Shown: positions 42,001 through 51,728 of the stretch, piece after piece
Position numbering within the stretch: position 1 is the stretch's first letter
Layout of the letters: each line of letters starts with the position of its first letter
Assembly (NCBI RefSeq): GCF_005484965.1
Contig: NZ_CP034036.1
Location: 62,001-126,000 of the forward strand
Length of the DNA: 64,000 nucleotides
Origin: Brenneria nigrifluens DSM 30175 = ATCC 13028
Lineage (GTDB): Bacteria; Pseudomonadota; Gammaproteobacteria; Enterobacterales; Enterobacteriaceae
Reading direction: 5' to 3'
Notes under the pieces: generated by a model
What the model saw: only the letters and a program-made list of their open reading frames with translations
Told to the model about the DNA's origin: nothing
Database searches by the model: none
Made by a program: the position numbers and the translations under genes

Positions 42001-43029
42001 CTACGAGGGCGGAGGATAGGGTTCCCGCCGCGCGCGTAGCCGCAGCAGTTGTTGGCCGTAGCCGGCGATATCAATCCCGTTGGCGCAATCCAACTGCTGT
42101 TTAAAGTGGGGGGCAATGCTGGTGGCGCCGTTTATCGCCCCACAGATCGCCGTGGCCATCGCGCCGATGGTGTCGGTATCTCCCCCCAGATTGGCGCACA
42201 AAATGGCGCAGCGGTTAGGATCGGTTTGTGCCAGTTCCACCATGGCGATGGCCGCCGGAACCGATTCAATCATATCCGCGCCGGTGCCGATCAGGTCATA
42301 AATACGCGCCATCGCATGCTCGGTTCCGTTGACGCGTTTGACGGTCTCCAATGCCAGTTCGATACGGCACGCCAGAGAGGCGCTGTAGGTGGTAATGCGC
42401 CTATTCTGCGCCGCCTGGGCGACCGCGGGCAGCTCCTCGCCGATCCCGCTCCAGGTGGAGGCGCCTTCAATCGCTCTGGAAATGGCCCAGGCGATAACGA
42501 CCGCGCCGGCGACGGCGATATCGGATTTATGCGTCACGCTGGAAGCCAGCGCGACGTCGGCGATGAAATCATGCAGTGAATGGGGAGGCAGCAGACAACC
42601 CAGCGGGGAGACGCGCATCGCGGCGCCGTTGGTGACCCCGTTGTTTTCCAGTTCGCGGATATCGATTCCCTGCTGTATGGCGGTCAGCGCGGCTTTTGAC
42701 GAGGGGCCGAGGATATTTTTCTCAAAGGCGCCGAAATCCAGCGCCCAGCGCAGAATATGCTTCCCTATTACCTTGGGGTCGATGCGGCCTTCACAGGCGA
42801 TAAGGGCATCCGCCAGCGCGATAGCCATCGCCGTATCGTCGGTGTATTGCGCGGTCTGAAAATAACAGGCGGCGATATTATCCGCCGGACCGGGAAGAAA
42901 ACGGTCAATCCAGCCAAAATGTTTTTTAATCCGTGTGCGCGGCCACAATTCCGACGGCATGCCCATCGCATCGCCCAACATCTGCCCATATAACGCGCCA
43001 TTAATACGGTTCTGCTTATTTGATGGCAT
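42001..43029 (-). CDS. ADP-ribosylglycohydrolase family protein
   Basis: 342 residues. The start MPSNKQNRINGALYGQMLGDAMGMPSE carries the glycohydrolase opening motif. Binuclear Mg/Mn ligands are in QYTDDTAM (near residue 63) and NLGGDTDTIGAMA (near 280). This DraG/ARH-like fold removes ADP-ribose from proteins, nucleic acids or small molecules; some members instead act in nucleoside or sugar salvage, as suggested for E. coli YegU. No ADP-ribosyltransferase, nitrogenase or YegT/YegV genes are near, so the substrate is open. Confidence 0.85.
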   Translation of the reverse strand: MPSNKQNRINGALYGQMLGDAMGMPSELWPRTRIKKHFGWIDRFLPGPADNIAACYFQTAQYTDDTAMAIALADALIACEGRIDPKVIGKHILRWALDFGAFEKNILGPSSKAALTAIQQGIDIRELENNGVTNGAAMRVSPLGCLLPPHSLHDFIADVALASSVTHKSDIAVAGAVVIAWAISRAIEGASTWSGIGEELPAVAQAAQNRRITTYSASLACRIELALETVKRVNGTEHAMARIYDLIGTGADMIESVPAAIAMVELAQTDPNRCAILCANLGGDTDTIGAMATAICGAINGATSIAPHFKQQLDCANGIDIAGYGQQLLRLRARREPYPPPS

Positions 43030-43301
43030 GGTGCATCCTTAATAAACGTGGCTAACCCCTCTCCCTGATGGTTATTAAGAGATGCCATCCGACTGGCTCT
43101 ATCGTAATTGATGATTGATTTTTCTAGTGAAGTTTCTCTGAGTACTGTTTAAGCGGTGCTTGAATGAGCACGCTGGAAAACGTTAGTTCATAGCGTAACA
43201 CCAGATAGAATTAAGATAGTACCTTTACAATCATTAGTTGAGCGTAATGTGAAGGTTTATTTACGTTTATGGTAAAAGGTTAACGCCGGTGGGTAAACGG
43301 C

Positions 43302-43719
43302 TTAGCGGCTGGCCCACTGCATAATCAGCGTGGTCGCCCGGGTTTCCCGATTGAAATTTTCCGCCACGACGACAAAGCCATGCTTACGGTAAAATGCGCA
43401 GGCCCGTCCATTCTGTTGATACACTTCCAGACTGAGTAGTGAAAATTGCTGCTGGGCGTATTGGATTAATGCCGCGCCGGTCATGCCGCCGCACGAATAA
43501 GGTGCCGATAAAACGGCTTTCCAGCACGCTGATAAAACCCGCCATCCGCTCCCGGTCTTGATATATCCAGGTTTGTGACCGGGGGAGGTAAATATCGCGA
43601 ACCAGCGCAGCGCTTTCCCGCCAGTAATCCGCACTGATAAACGGGTGCGCCAGCGTAGTGCTTTCCAACCACAGCGACATCAGCGGGTTCAGGTCCTGCG
43701 GCCGGAATGCGCGGATCAT
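43302..43719 (-). pseudogene. yiaC: Frameshifted GNAT acetyltransferase (yiaC)
   Basis: The gene starts at 43719, overlapping the tag stop by ATGA as in E. coli tag-yiaC. The first frame gives MIRAFRPQDLNPLMSLWLES, HPFISADYWRESAALVRDIYLP and ESRFIGTLFV, all YiaC-like, then goes out of frame. The second frame (ending at 43302) resumes with GAALIQYAQQQFSLLSLEVYQQN and CAFYRKHGFVVVAENF. E. coli YiaC has about 11 residues between FV and ALMQY including the acetyl-CoA RRGIGK loop; here about 7 remain and the frame changes, so a small deletion has struck the cofactor loop. It would be inactive unless this is a sequencing error. Confidence 0.75.
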
Positions 43720-44279
43720 GTCGCGGCGTCCCGATGGCAAAAGCAGTCCGCGGTGTGGTCGTCGACCAATCCGCCGGCCTGCATAAATGCATAGCAAATG
43801 GTCGAGCCGATAAATTTGAAGCCGCGTTTTTTCAGCGCCTTTGACATGGCGTCGGAAACGGCGGTTTTGGCCGGCACGCCGGCGAGCGACGCCGGGCGGT
43901 TAAGCTGAGGCCGATGGTCGACAAACGACCAGATGAAATGAGAGAAACTTTCGCCCTGGCTTTCCATCTCCAGCCAGGCGCGGGCGTTGGTGATAATGGC
44001 TTCGATTTTGCCGCGGTGGCGGATGATGCCGCTGTCCTGCATCAGCGCGTCCACGTCATCCGGCGTCATGCGCGCAATGCGATACGCATCGAACTGATAA
44101 AAACAGCGGCGATAATTTTCGCGTTTTTTCAGCACGGTAATCCAGGAAAGCCCGGCCTGCTGGCCTTCGAGGCACAGCAGCTCAAACAGCTTTTGGCCGT
44201 CGGTGCAGGGTTTTCCCCATTCGTTATCGTGATAGTCCTGATATAGGACGTCCTGGGTAACCCAGCCGCAACGTTTCAT
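43716..44279 (-). CDS. tag: DNA-3-methyladenine glycosylase I
   Basis: 187 residues, normal for Tag. Zinc ligands are Cys4 and His17 (MKRCGWVTQDVLYQDYHDNEWG) and the C-terminal HTADC pair. The recognition and helix-hairpin-helix region shows LFELLCLEGQQAGLSWITVLKKRENYR and MQDSGIIRHRGKIEAIITNARAWLEM. It excises 3-methyladenine from alkylated DNA. It is co-directional and coupled to the broken yiaC. Confidence 0.96.
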   Translation of the reverse strand: MKRCGWVTQDVLYQDYHDNEWGKPCTDGQKLFELLCLEGQQAGLSWITVLKKRENYRRCFYQFDAYRIARMTPDDVDALMQDSGIIRHRGKIEAIITNARAWLEMESQGESFSHFIWSFVDHRPQLNRPASLAGVPAKTAVSDAMSKALKKRGFKFIGSTICYAFMQAGGLVDDHTADCFCHRDAAT

Positions 44280-44489
44280 CGGCTTTTCCTATCGTTAATG
44301 GTCTGAGAGCCGGTTGTTATTCGGCACCGTTGTTGATATTGATAGTGGCGTCGCTCATTACGCCGCACGATCATTGCACTGAAGCCGCTGTATAAGCAAC
44401 CAGCTTTTACTGCCGACGTTCACGGAAACCGGCGCCGGGACGCGCGGGGCGACGATAACGATAACAACGAACAGATTGGGGAATGGGGA

Positions 44490-45296
44490 ATGGCGGTTGA
44501 GTGGATTTTGGCCTATCTGGCCTTAGGGGCGGTGGTTGGCTTTATGGCCGGACTGTTGGGGATTGGCGGCGGCGGTATTATGGTGCCGGTTCTGACGGCA
44601 ATGTTCGCCGCGCAGGGGGTGCAAAACGAACATCTGGTGCATATGGCGCTGGGAACGTCGATGGCGGCGATTGTGATTACCGCCATTTCCAGCCTGCGTA
44701 CCCACCATCAGCATCAGGCGGTGCTGTGGCCGGTGGTCTGGCGCATAACCCCCGCGATCCTGATCGGCACCTTTGCCGCCACCTGGCTGGCGACGCTGCT
44801 GCCGACGCGTACGCTGGCGATCTTCTTCTCCTGCTTTATGGCCTATGTCGCGCTGCAAATGGTGCTGAATATCAAACCCAAACCGCAGCGTCATCTGCCC
44901 GGCACCGCGGGCCTTTCGCTGGCGGGCCTGGTCATCGGCGGCATTTCCGCGCTGGTGGCCATCGGCGGCGGATCCTTGACCGTGCCTTTTCTCACCTGGT
45001 GCAACGTGCGCATTCAGCAGGCGATCGGCACGTCGGCCGCGGTGGGGCTGCCTATCGCGCTATCGGGGGCGCTGGGGTACATGATCAACGGCTGGTCGGC
45101 GGTCGGCGTGCCCGAGTACAGCATCGGCTATGTTTCCCTGCCGGCGGTGGTATTGATTTCGGCGGTAAGCTATTTCACCGCGCCGGTCGGCGCCCGCCTG
45201 GCGCACCGGCTGCCGGTGGCGACCCTGAAGAAAGCCTTTGCGGGGCTACTGCTGCTGCTCAGCCTGAAGATGCTGCAAACGGTGTTCAGCGGCTGA
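44490..45296 (+). CDS. TauE/SafE family sulfite-exporter-type membrane protein
   Basis: 268 residues with about eight membrane spans and the internal repeat of this family (GFMAGLLGIGGGGIMVPVL in the first half, GGISALVAIGGGSLTVPFLTW in the second). Family members export sulfite, sulfoacetate or related organosulfur anions, or act as anion permeases. No sulfur genes flank it, so the substrate is unknown. It lies alone before glyQ, with a terminator after it. Confidence 0.85.
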   Translation: MAVEWILAYLALGAVVGFMAGLLGIGGGGIMVPVLTAMFAAQGVQNEHLVHMALGTSMAAIVITAISSLRTHHQHQAVLWPVVWRITPAILIGTFAATWLATLLPTRTLAIFFSCFMAYVALQMVLNIKPKPQRHLPGTAGLSLAGLVIGGISALVAIGGGSLTVPFLTWCNVRIQQAIGTSAAVGLPIALSGALGYMINGWSAVGVPEYSIGYVSLPAVVLISAVSYFTAPVGARLAHRLPVATLKKAFAGLLLLLSLKMLQTVFSG

Positions 45297-45325
45297 GGCG
45301 TCTGTGCAGAGGGGCGTATAGCAAT

Positions 45326-45347
45326 AAAGCCGGGCATCCCGGCTTTT
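45326..45347 (+). terminator. Rho-independent terminator after the TauE/SafE gene
   Basis: Stem AAAGCCGGG (45326-45334) / CCCGGCTTT (45338-45346), 3-base loop, with TTTT forming the end of the right arm. It lies 30 bases after the stop. Confidence 0.75.
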
Positions 45348-45472
45348 CCTGCGCCGGCCTGAAAAATCACCGCCGATATAAACTTGTTGCCGCATTCTGG
45401 CTGTATATCTCGCTTTCAGAGGGTATACTGGCGCATTCACTATAAATCCACTTGTATCGCGTGCGAATCCAA

Positions 45473-46402
45473 ATGCAAAAGTTTGATACCAAGACCTTCC
45501 AGGGCCTGATCCTGACGCTACAGGATTATTGGGCGCGCCAGGGCTGCACCATCGTTCAACCGTTGGACATGGAAGTCGGCGCCGGCACCTCTCATCCGAT
45601 GACCTGTCTGCGGGCGCTCGGCCCGGAACCTATGGCCACCGCCTATGTGCAACCGTCCCGCCGTCCTACCGACGGCCGCTACGGCGAAAATCCCAACCGT
45701 CTGCAACACTATTACCAGTTCCAGGTCGTCATTAAACCCTCGCCCGATAATATTCAGGAACTGTACCTCGGTTCGCTGCAAGAATTGGGGCTGGACCCGA
45801 CGATCCACGATATCCGCTTTGTGGAAGACAACTGGGAAAACCCGACGCTGGGCGCCTGGGGGCTGGGTTGGGAAGTGTGGCTGAACGGCATGGAAGTGAC
45901 GCAGTTCACCTACTTCCAGCAGGTCGGCGGTCTGGAGTGCAAGCCCGTCACCGGCGAGATCACCTACGGTCTGGAACGTCTGGCGATGTATATTCAGGGC
46001 GTGGACAGCGTTTACGATCTGGTGTGGAGCGACGGTCCGCTGGGCAAAACCACCTACGGCGACGTGTTCCATCAAAACGAAGTGGAGCAATCCACCTACA
46101 ACTTTGAACACGCCGACGTCGATTTCCTGTTCTACTGCTTCGAGCAGTACGAAAAAGAGGCGCAGCGCCTGCTGGCGCTGGAGAAACCGCTGCCGCTGCC
46201 GGCTTACGAACGTATTCTGAAAGCGGCGCACAGCTTTAACCTGCTGGATGCGCGTAAAGCCATTTCCGTTACCGAGCGTCAGCGCTACATCCTGCGTATT
46301 CGTACCCTGACCAAAGCGGTAGCCGAAGCCTATTACGCCTCCCGCGAGGCGCTGGGCTTCCCCTTGTGTAACAAGAACGTGTGCAATAAGCAACAGAGCT
46401 AA
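45473..46402 (+). CDS. glyQ: Glycine-tRNA ligase alpha subunit
   Basis: 309 residues from ATG 45473 (MQKFDTKTFQGLILTLQDYW); a TTG at 45452 would add seven residues not found in the family. Class II synthetase motifs are visible: GAGTSHPMTCLRALGPEPM, YVQPSRRPTDGRYGENPNRLQHYYQFQVV (motif 2) and VGGLECKPVTGEITYGLERLAMY (motif 3). It binds ATP and glycine and pairs with GlyS as an alpha2beta2 enzyme. glyS follows after nine bases. Confidence 0.97.
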   Translation: MQKFDTKTFQGLILTLQDYWARQGCTIVQPLDMEVGAGTSHPMTCLRALGPEPMATAYVQPSRRPTDGRYGENPNRLQHYYQFQVVIKPSPDNIQELYLGSLQELGLDPTIHDIRFVEDNWENPTLGAWGLGWEVWLNGMEVTQFTYFQQVGGLECKPVTGEITYGLERLAMYIQGVDSVYDLVWSDGPLGKTTYGDVFHQNEVEQSTYNFEHADVDFLFYCFEQYEKEAQRLLALEKPLPLPAYERILKAAHSFNLLDARKAISVTERQRYILRIRTLTKAVAEAYYASREALGFPLCNKNVCNKQQS

Positions 46403-46411
46403 GAGGCAGCC

Positions 46412-48481
46412 ATGACTGACAAGACTTTTCTGGTGGAGATCGGCACGGAAGAGCTGCCGCCGAAGGCTCTGCGTAATCTGGCGGAATCTTTCGCCGCCAA
46501 TTTCACCGCGGAACTGGATGCCGCCGGCCTGACTCACGGCGGCGTGAAGTGGTTTGCCGCGCCGCGCCGTCTGGCGCTGAAAGTGCCCGGTTTAAGCGCC
46601 GCACAGCCGGATCGTATCGTTGAAAAACGCGGCCCGGCGATCGCCCAGGCGTTTGACGCCGCCGGCAAGCCGACCAAAGCGGCCGAGGGCTGGGCGCGCG
46701 GCTGCGGCATCACCGTCGATCAGGCCGAACGGCTGACGACGGATAAAGGCGAATGGCTGCTGTACCGCGCGCCTGTCAAAGGCGAGCAGGCCCAGGCGCT
46801 GCTCGCGGGCATGGTCAACGCCTCGCTGGCTAAGCTGCCGATCCCGAAACTGATGCACTGGGGCGATAAAGAAACCCAGTTTGTGCGTCCGGTGCATACC
46901 GTTACCCTGCTGCTGGGGGACGAACTGATCCCGGGACGGGTGCTGGGTATTGATTCCGCCCGCACCCTGCGCGGCCACCGCTTTATGGGCGAGGCGGAGT
47001 TCGCCATTGATAACGCCGATCAATATCCTGACATTCTGCTGGAGCGCGGCAAGGTGATGGCGGATTACGAGGCGCGTAAAGCCAAAATCAAAGCGGATGC
47101 CGAAGAGGCCGCGCGCAACATTGGCGGCAACGCCGATCTGAGCGACAGCCTGCTGGAGGAAGTAACCTCGCTGGTGGAATGGCCGGTAGTGCTGACCGCC
47201 AGGTTTGAAGAAAAATTCCTCGCGGTGCCGGCGGAAGCGCTGGTGTATACCATGAAGGGCGACCAGAAATATTTCCCGGTCTACGATGACGGCGGCAAGC
47301 TGTTGCCGAATTTTATCTTCGTCGCCAACATTGAATCCGGCGATGCGCAGCAAATCATCGCCGGTAATGAAAAAGTGGTGCGGCCGCGTCTGGCGGATGC
47401 CGAGTTCTTCTTCAATACCGACCGCAAAAAACGGCTGGAAGAGCATCTGCCGCGGCTGGAAACCGTGCTGTTCCAGCAACAGCTCGGTTCATTACGCGAT
47501 AAAACAGACCGTATTCAGGCGTTGGCGGGTTGGGTTGCCGGGCAGATCGGCGCCGATGTGAATCACGCCACCCGCGCGGGGCTGCTGTCCAAGTGCGACC
47601 TGATGACCAATATGGTGTTTGAATTCACCGACACCCAGGGCGTGATGGGCATGTACTATGCGCGTCACGACGGCGAGGCGGAAGACGTCGCCGTGGCGCT
47701 GAATGAACAGTATCAGCCGCGCTTCGCCGGCGACGACCTGCCTTCTTCCCCGGTGGCCTGCGCGCTGGCGATTGCCGACAAGATGGATTCGCTGGCGGGG
47801 ATTTTCGGCATCGGCCAGCACCCGAAAGGGGATAAAGACCCGTTTGCGTTGCGTCGCGCGGCGCTGGGGGTATTGCGCATCATCGTCGAGAAGCGCCTGC
47901 CGCTGGATCTGCAAACCCTGACGGAAGAAGCGGTGCGCCTGTATGGCGACAAGCTGACCAATGCCAAGGTGGTGGATGAGGTGATCGAGTTTATGCTCGG
48001 CCGCTTCCGCGCCTGGTATCAGGAAGAGGGTCACAGCGTGGATACCATTCAGGCGGTGCTGGCGCGCCGTCCGACCCGTCCGGCTGATTTCGACGCCAGG
48101 GTGAAAGCGGTCAGCCATTTCCGTACCCTGGAAGCCGCCGCCGCGCTGGCGGCGGCCAACAAACGCGTTTCCAATATTCTGGCGAAATCCAGCGATACGC
48201 TGCAAGCGAATGTCGATGCGTCAGTATTGAAAGACGCGGCGGAAATCAGGCTGGCGACGCATGTGGTGGTACTGCGCGACAAGCTGGAGCCGCTGTTCGC
48301 CGCGGGGCGTTATCAGGAAGCGCTGGTGGAGTTGGCGGCGCTGCGTGAACCGGTCGACGCGTTCTTTGAGCAGGTGATGGTGATGGCCGAGGATGAGCGG
48401 GTGCGCGTTAATCGCCTGACGTTGCTCAATGCGCTGCGCGATCTGTTCCTGAAAGTGGCGGATATCTCTGTTCTGCAATAA
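46412..48481 (+). CDS. glyS: Glycine-tRNA ligase beta subunit
   Basis: 689 residues, as in E. coli. MTDKTFLVEIGTEELPPKAL is the family N-terminus. An HD-like region (FEFTDTQGVMGMYYARHDGE), DKMDSLAGIFGIGQHPKGDKDPFALRRAALGVLRI and the C-terminal anticodon-binding DALR-like domain (FFEQVMVMAEDERVRVNRLTLLNAL) are present. It recognises tRNA-Gly for the alpha subunit. It is the second gene of the glyQS operon. Confidence 0.97.
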   Translation: MTDKTFLVEIGTEELPPKALRNLAESFAANFTAELDAAGLTHGGVKWFAAPRRLALKVPGLSAAQPDRIVEKRGPAIAQAFDAAGKPTKAAEGWARGCGITVDQAERLTTDKGEWLLYRAPVKGEQAQALLAGMVNASLAKLPIPKLMHWGDKETQFVRPVHTVTLLLGDELIPGRVLGIDSARTLRGHRFMGEAEFAIDNADQYPDILLERGKVMADYEARKAKIKADAEEAARNIGGNADLSDSLLEEVTSLVEWPVVLTARFEEKFLAVPAEALVYTMKGDQKYFPVYDDGGKLLPNFIFVANIESGDAQQIIAGNEKVVRPRLADAEFFFNTDRKKRLEEHLPRLETVLFQQQLGSLRDKTDRIQALAGWVAGQIGADVNHATRAGLLSKCDLMTNMVFEFTDTQGVMGMYYARHDGEAEDVAVALNEQYQPRFAGDDLPSSPVACALAIADKMDSLAGIFGIGQHPKGDKDPFALRRAALGVLRIIVEKRLPLDLQTLTEEAVRLYGDKLTNAKVVDEVIEFMLGRFRAWYQEEGHSVDTIQAVLARRPTRPADFDARVKAVSHFRTLEAAAALAAANKRVSNILAKSSDTLQANVDASVLKDAAEIRLATHVVVLRDKLEPLFAAGRYQEALVELAALREPVDAFFEQVMVMAEDERVRVNRLTLLNALRDLFLKVADISVLQ

Positions 48482-49033
48482 TTAGTCGCCGTCGTAATTA
48501 AAACCTGTCCTGAGCATTGGCGTTAGTTAAATGTTCAGGATATGTTTATTAACATTAATTTTTCTCTTTAATAGCATTAAATTAACCCCTTCCCATTGCC
48601 GAATAATCCTTTCCCTATGTGGTATTTCTTTTTTGGTGCGGACTTTAATTAATCGAATTTAAGTTACTTATTTAAATAACATTATAAATCAGTCTGTTGT
48701 GTATAAATTCCGCCTTTTCATTTTTATTAAAATACAATCAAGGTCACAATTCATTTTTTCTGGCTATGCTTATAATAGCCATATGGCAGGGGGCATAAAA
48801 TACAATCCGATGCGTTTACATTCGGCGATAAAATTAAATGTCGCACTATTCTAAAGGTTAAAGTTACTGTTGGCTTATATTCATAACGCATAGTCTTTTG
48901 ACTTTATATGGCGCATAAAAATATAAAATAAGCGGCCATCCTTATCTCAGATGAAAACGTTAACGCTTGTAGGTCGACTATAGCGCTATTTTATTTTTAT
49001 GAATCTAATATTTTTCAATTACAGGAGATTGTT
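48482..49033. other. AT-rich intergenic region between glyS and the alcohol dehydrogenase
   Basis: 552 bases with markedly higher AT content than either neighbour and no supported reading frame. It should hold the alcohol dehydrogenase promoter; a weak GTCACA motif (48743-48748) and the inverted pair AACGTTAACG near 48956-48965 are the only marks I see. The ribosome site ACAGGAG stands before the dehydrogenase. Confidence 0.5.
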
Positions 49034-50179
49034 ATGAGCTTCATTAATTTCTCTATTCCGCGTGATATCACCTATGGTGAAAATGCGCTGGAGCGGCTGG
49101 CGACCCTGCGGGGGAGCAGAGCGGCGATTGTGACCGGCGGCAGTTCGATGAAACGGCACGGTTTTCTGGCAAAAACCGAGCAGTTGCTTAAGCAGGCGGG
49201 GATGGAGTGTCTGCTGATTGATAACGTGGAGCCCAATCCCTCCGTGGCCACGGTGCAGCGCGGCGCTAAAGCGATGCTTGAATTCAACCCGGACTGGATC
49301 GTGGCGATTGGCGGCGGGTCGGCGATTGACGCGGCGAAAGTCATGTGGTGTTTTTATGAGCATCCGCATCTGACGCTGGCGGATATCCTGCCCGTCGGTT
49401 CTATGCCGCCGCTGCGCAATAAGGCCAGATTCGTCGCCATTCCCTCCACCAGCGGCTCGGCTTCGGAAATTACCGCCTTTTCCGTGATTACCGATACGGA
49501 AAGCCATATTAAATATCCTATCGTGGCGGCGGATATGGTGCCGGATATCGCCATTCTCGATCCGGTCATTCCGGCAACCTGCCCGCCGCACATTACCGCC
49601 CATTCGGGCATGGATGTACTGACCCACGCGCTGGAAGCCTATGTGTCCACCGCCGCCACCTCGTTTACCGACCCCTATGCGCTGGAGGCCATTCGGCTGG
49701 TATTCGAGAATCTGGAAACCGCCTATCTGTCGCCGGACAATATGCAGGCGCGTTATCATATGCACAACGCCTCCGCGCTGGCGGGGATCGCCTTTACCAA
49801 CGCCTCTCTGGGGATCATCCATTCGCTGGCGCATAAGATCGGCGGCGAGTTTGGCGTTACTCACGGCCTGGCCAATGCGATAATGCTGCCGTACGTGATT
49901 CAGTTTAACCGCCATTGGACCAGTAAATACCAACAGATTGAAAAGCGCTTTGGCATTATCAATCTGGCGGAGGCGATTCGCGATCTGAACCATCGGTTAA
50001 ATATTCCCGATACGTTCCGTGAGTGTGATGAAGTGGATTTCAGCGAAGAGAAATTCACCAAGGTGCTGGATCGTATGAGTCAGAATGCGCTGGACGATCC
50101 CTGTACGCTGACAAACCCCGGCAACCCGAAAGTGGAAGACATGAAGGAGTTGTATACCGTTTCCTATTACGGAAAGTAA
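49034..50179 (+). CDS. Iron-containing alcohol dehydrogenase
   Basis: 381 residues, type III (iron-activated) dehydrogenase. The NAD-binding part has AIGGGSAIDAAKVMW and STSGSASEITAFSVITD; metal ligands are in HSGMDVLTHALEAYVS (Asp/His) and HSLAHKIGGEFGVTHGLANA (two His). It resembles YiaY/butanol-dehydrogenase types acting on short aldehydes or alcohols. It converges on the porin-aminotransferase-permease module and could reduce the aldehyde left after transamination, but nothing in the sequence proves that link. Confidence 0.87.
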   Translation: MSFINFSIPRDITYGENALERLATLRGSRAAIVTGGSSMKRHGFLAKTEQLLKQAGMECLLIDNVEPNPSVATVQRGAKAMLEFNPDWIVAIGGGSAIDAAKVMWCFYEHPHLTLADILPVGSMPPLRNKARFVAIPSTSGSASEITAFSVITDTESHIKYPIVAADMVPDIAILDPVIPATCPPHITAHSGMDVLTHALEAYVSTAATSFTDPYALEAIRLVFENLETAYLSPDNMQARYHMHNASALAGIAFTNASLGIIHSLAHKIGGEFGVTHGLANAIMLPYVIQFNRHWTSKYQQIEKRFGIINLAEAIRDLNHRLNIPDTFRECDEVDFSEEKFTKVLDRMSQNALDDPCTLTNPGNPKVEDMKELYTVSYYGK

Positions 50180-50192
50180 CCAACTCACGTTA

Positions 50193-50236
50193 AACATCCG
50201 GGGTCGGGGCGCCGATCCCGGATGTTGTTTTTGTTT
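50193..50236 (+). terminator. Rho-independent terminator after the alcohol dehydrogenase
   Basis: Stem AACATCCGGG (50193-50202) / CCCGGATGTT (50217-50226) followed by GTTTTTGTTT. A 10-bp stem plus T-tract just after the stop. Confidence 0.8.
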
Positions 50237-50284
50237 ATCGATCCTGCTATTCAGCGCGGTCTGGGGCGCATACCTCCGCGCCGA

Positions 50285-51610
50285 TCAAAACGGAATCGCC
50301 ACCACCAGTTGGCTGTAGACGTTGGTGCCGGCGCCGCCGGCCTGATTGCCGCCGCTGCTTTCGCTCTTCTTCGGGTTGTACAGGCCGACCAGCGGACTGA
50401 CGATCAGATGGTCGTTGACCGCCCATTCCAGATACAGGTTTAGCTCGCGGGCATCCAGATTCAGCGCGTTACGCTTGTGCAGCGTGTGGAAGTCGAAATA
50501 GAGCACGCCGACGGTCAGGTTTTCCAGCGGATTGAGCGTGAGGCCGAGGTGGTGAATCCCGGTGTTGGTGTTGAACGGCCCCGAATAGTTGGCCGCCACC
50601 TCACCCTGGAACCAGGTGCCATAGCCGGTGCTCAGGCCGGTGAACAGCGAATCCCATTCGGCGGAATAGCGGCTGTAGCGATAGGTCAGTTTCGGCGACC
50701 AGGGGAGGTCGGCGAAGGTATAACCGGCCTCGGCGTACCAGGCCTTATCGTCGCCGCTGTCTTTGTCCTGCCAGGCGTACTCAAAGGCGAAGTCGGCGTT
50801 CTCGATGCCGGCGTTCCCCTCGCCGCGCAGGCTGTAGACTTCCATATTTTCACGCTGTTTCAGGCGATCGTCGGCCCACCGTTCGGACACATCAAGGCCG
50901 TGAACCCAGGTCAGCCCCAGCGTGCCGGGGCGGGCGGCGTAATCCAGCGTGGCGGCGGCCAGTTCGGTCGCCGCCTGGGCGCGATTGTCGGACTTGAGCC
51001 AAACGGCGCTGCCGTGCAGGCCGTCCTGCCCGCCCAGACGAACCACCGCCGTGCGGTCGAAAGCATGACGGGCGGCCAGATAATAGGCGCCGCCACGGTC
51101 GAGGGCGCCGTCGGCCGGTCCCTTGCCCAGGTTTAGTCCATCGTCGTTGATGATGAAGCCTCTGCCGAGTTTGACGACCTGCCGCCCGAATGAAATATCG
51201 ACGCCGTCCTGACCGAGCGCCGGAAACAGCCCGGAGGAACGCCAGCCCAGATAGGCGTCCTCGATCTTGGTGGTGCGTTCGGAACCATCGCTGTTGCCGC
51301 CGGCATCGCCGTCGCCCCAGGTGGCGGAACTGACCCAGTTAAGCGCGCCGTAAACGGTGCCGTAGCCCCCCACGCCCCGATCGCCGCTGAGGCCGTACTT
51401 GAAGAAGCCCTCGCTCCAGGTGGAACCGCCGGCGCCGCCGTCATAGTTCTTGCGGCTGTCCATCCAGCCGTAAACCGCCAGAAAATCGCCATTCAGGTGA
51501 GCGTCGTCGGCGGCGTACAGTTCATAGGCACGCGCCTGGCCGACCAGGCTAAGGGCAACGGTCAGCGCAAGGCCGCCACTCAAGATCTTGGTAAGGTTTC
51601 GATGACTCAT
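50285..51610 (-). CDS. Outer-membrane porin, alginate-export-like beta-barrel
   Basis: 441 residues. MSHRNLTKILSGGLALTVALSLVGQARA is a signal peptide and the protein ends in phenylalanine (VVAIPF), as outer-membrane barrels do. Alternating amphipathic strands run throughout (GYGTVYGALNWVSSATWG, DISFGRQVVKLGRGFIINDDGLNLG, YRYSRYSAEWDSLF, NLTVGVLYFDFHTLHKRNALN). The pattern resembles the AlgE/alginate-export porin group more common in pseudomonads. As last gene of the aminotransferase module it probably lets the module's substrate cross the outer membrane. Substrate unknown. Confidence 0.72.
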   Translation of the reverse strand: MSHRNLTKILSGGLALTVALSLVGQARAYELYAADDAHLNGDFLAVYGWMDSRKNYDGGAGGSTWSEGFFKYGLSGDRGVGGYGTVYGALNWVSSATWGDGDAGGNSDGSERTTKIEDAYLGWRSSGLFPALGQDGVDISFGRQVVKLGRGFIINDDGLNLGKGPADGALDRGGAYYLAARHAFDRTAVVRLGGQDGLHGSAVWLKSDNRAQAATELAAATLDYAARPGTLGLTWVHGLDVSERWADDRLKQRENMEVYSLRGEGNAGIENADFAFEYAWQDKDSGDDKAWYAEAGYTFADLPWSPKLTYRYSRYSAEWDSLFTGLSTGYGTWFQGEVAANYSGPFNTNTGIHHLGLTLNPLENLTVGVLYFDFHTLHKRNALNLDARELNLYLEWAVNDHLIVSPLVGLYNPKKSESSGGNQAGGAGTNVYSQLVVAIPF

Positions 51611-51652
51611 GTCGGGGCTCCTGATGCCTGTTGTTTTCTTACGGCCGTAGAT

Positions 51653-51688
51653 GGCTTACCCGCGCAACTCTCCTTGCGCGGGTAAGCC
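51653..51688 (-). terminator. Strong hairpin between the aminotransferase and porin genes
   Basis: A perfect 15-bp inverted repeat, GGCTTACCCGCGCAA (51653-51667) / TTGCGCGGGTAAGCC (51674-51688), with a 6-base loop. No U-run on either strand. It is likely an attenuator or mRNA-stability element setting porin level relative to the upstream genes. Confidence 0.55.
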
Positions 51689-51728
51689 GGTTATGCAGGG
51701 GTTCTATCGATGGCGCTGAATGCCGGTC

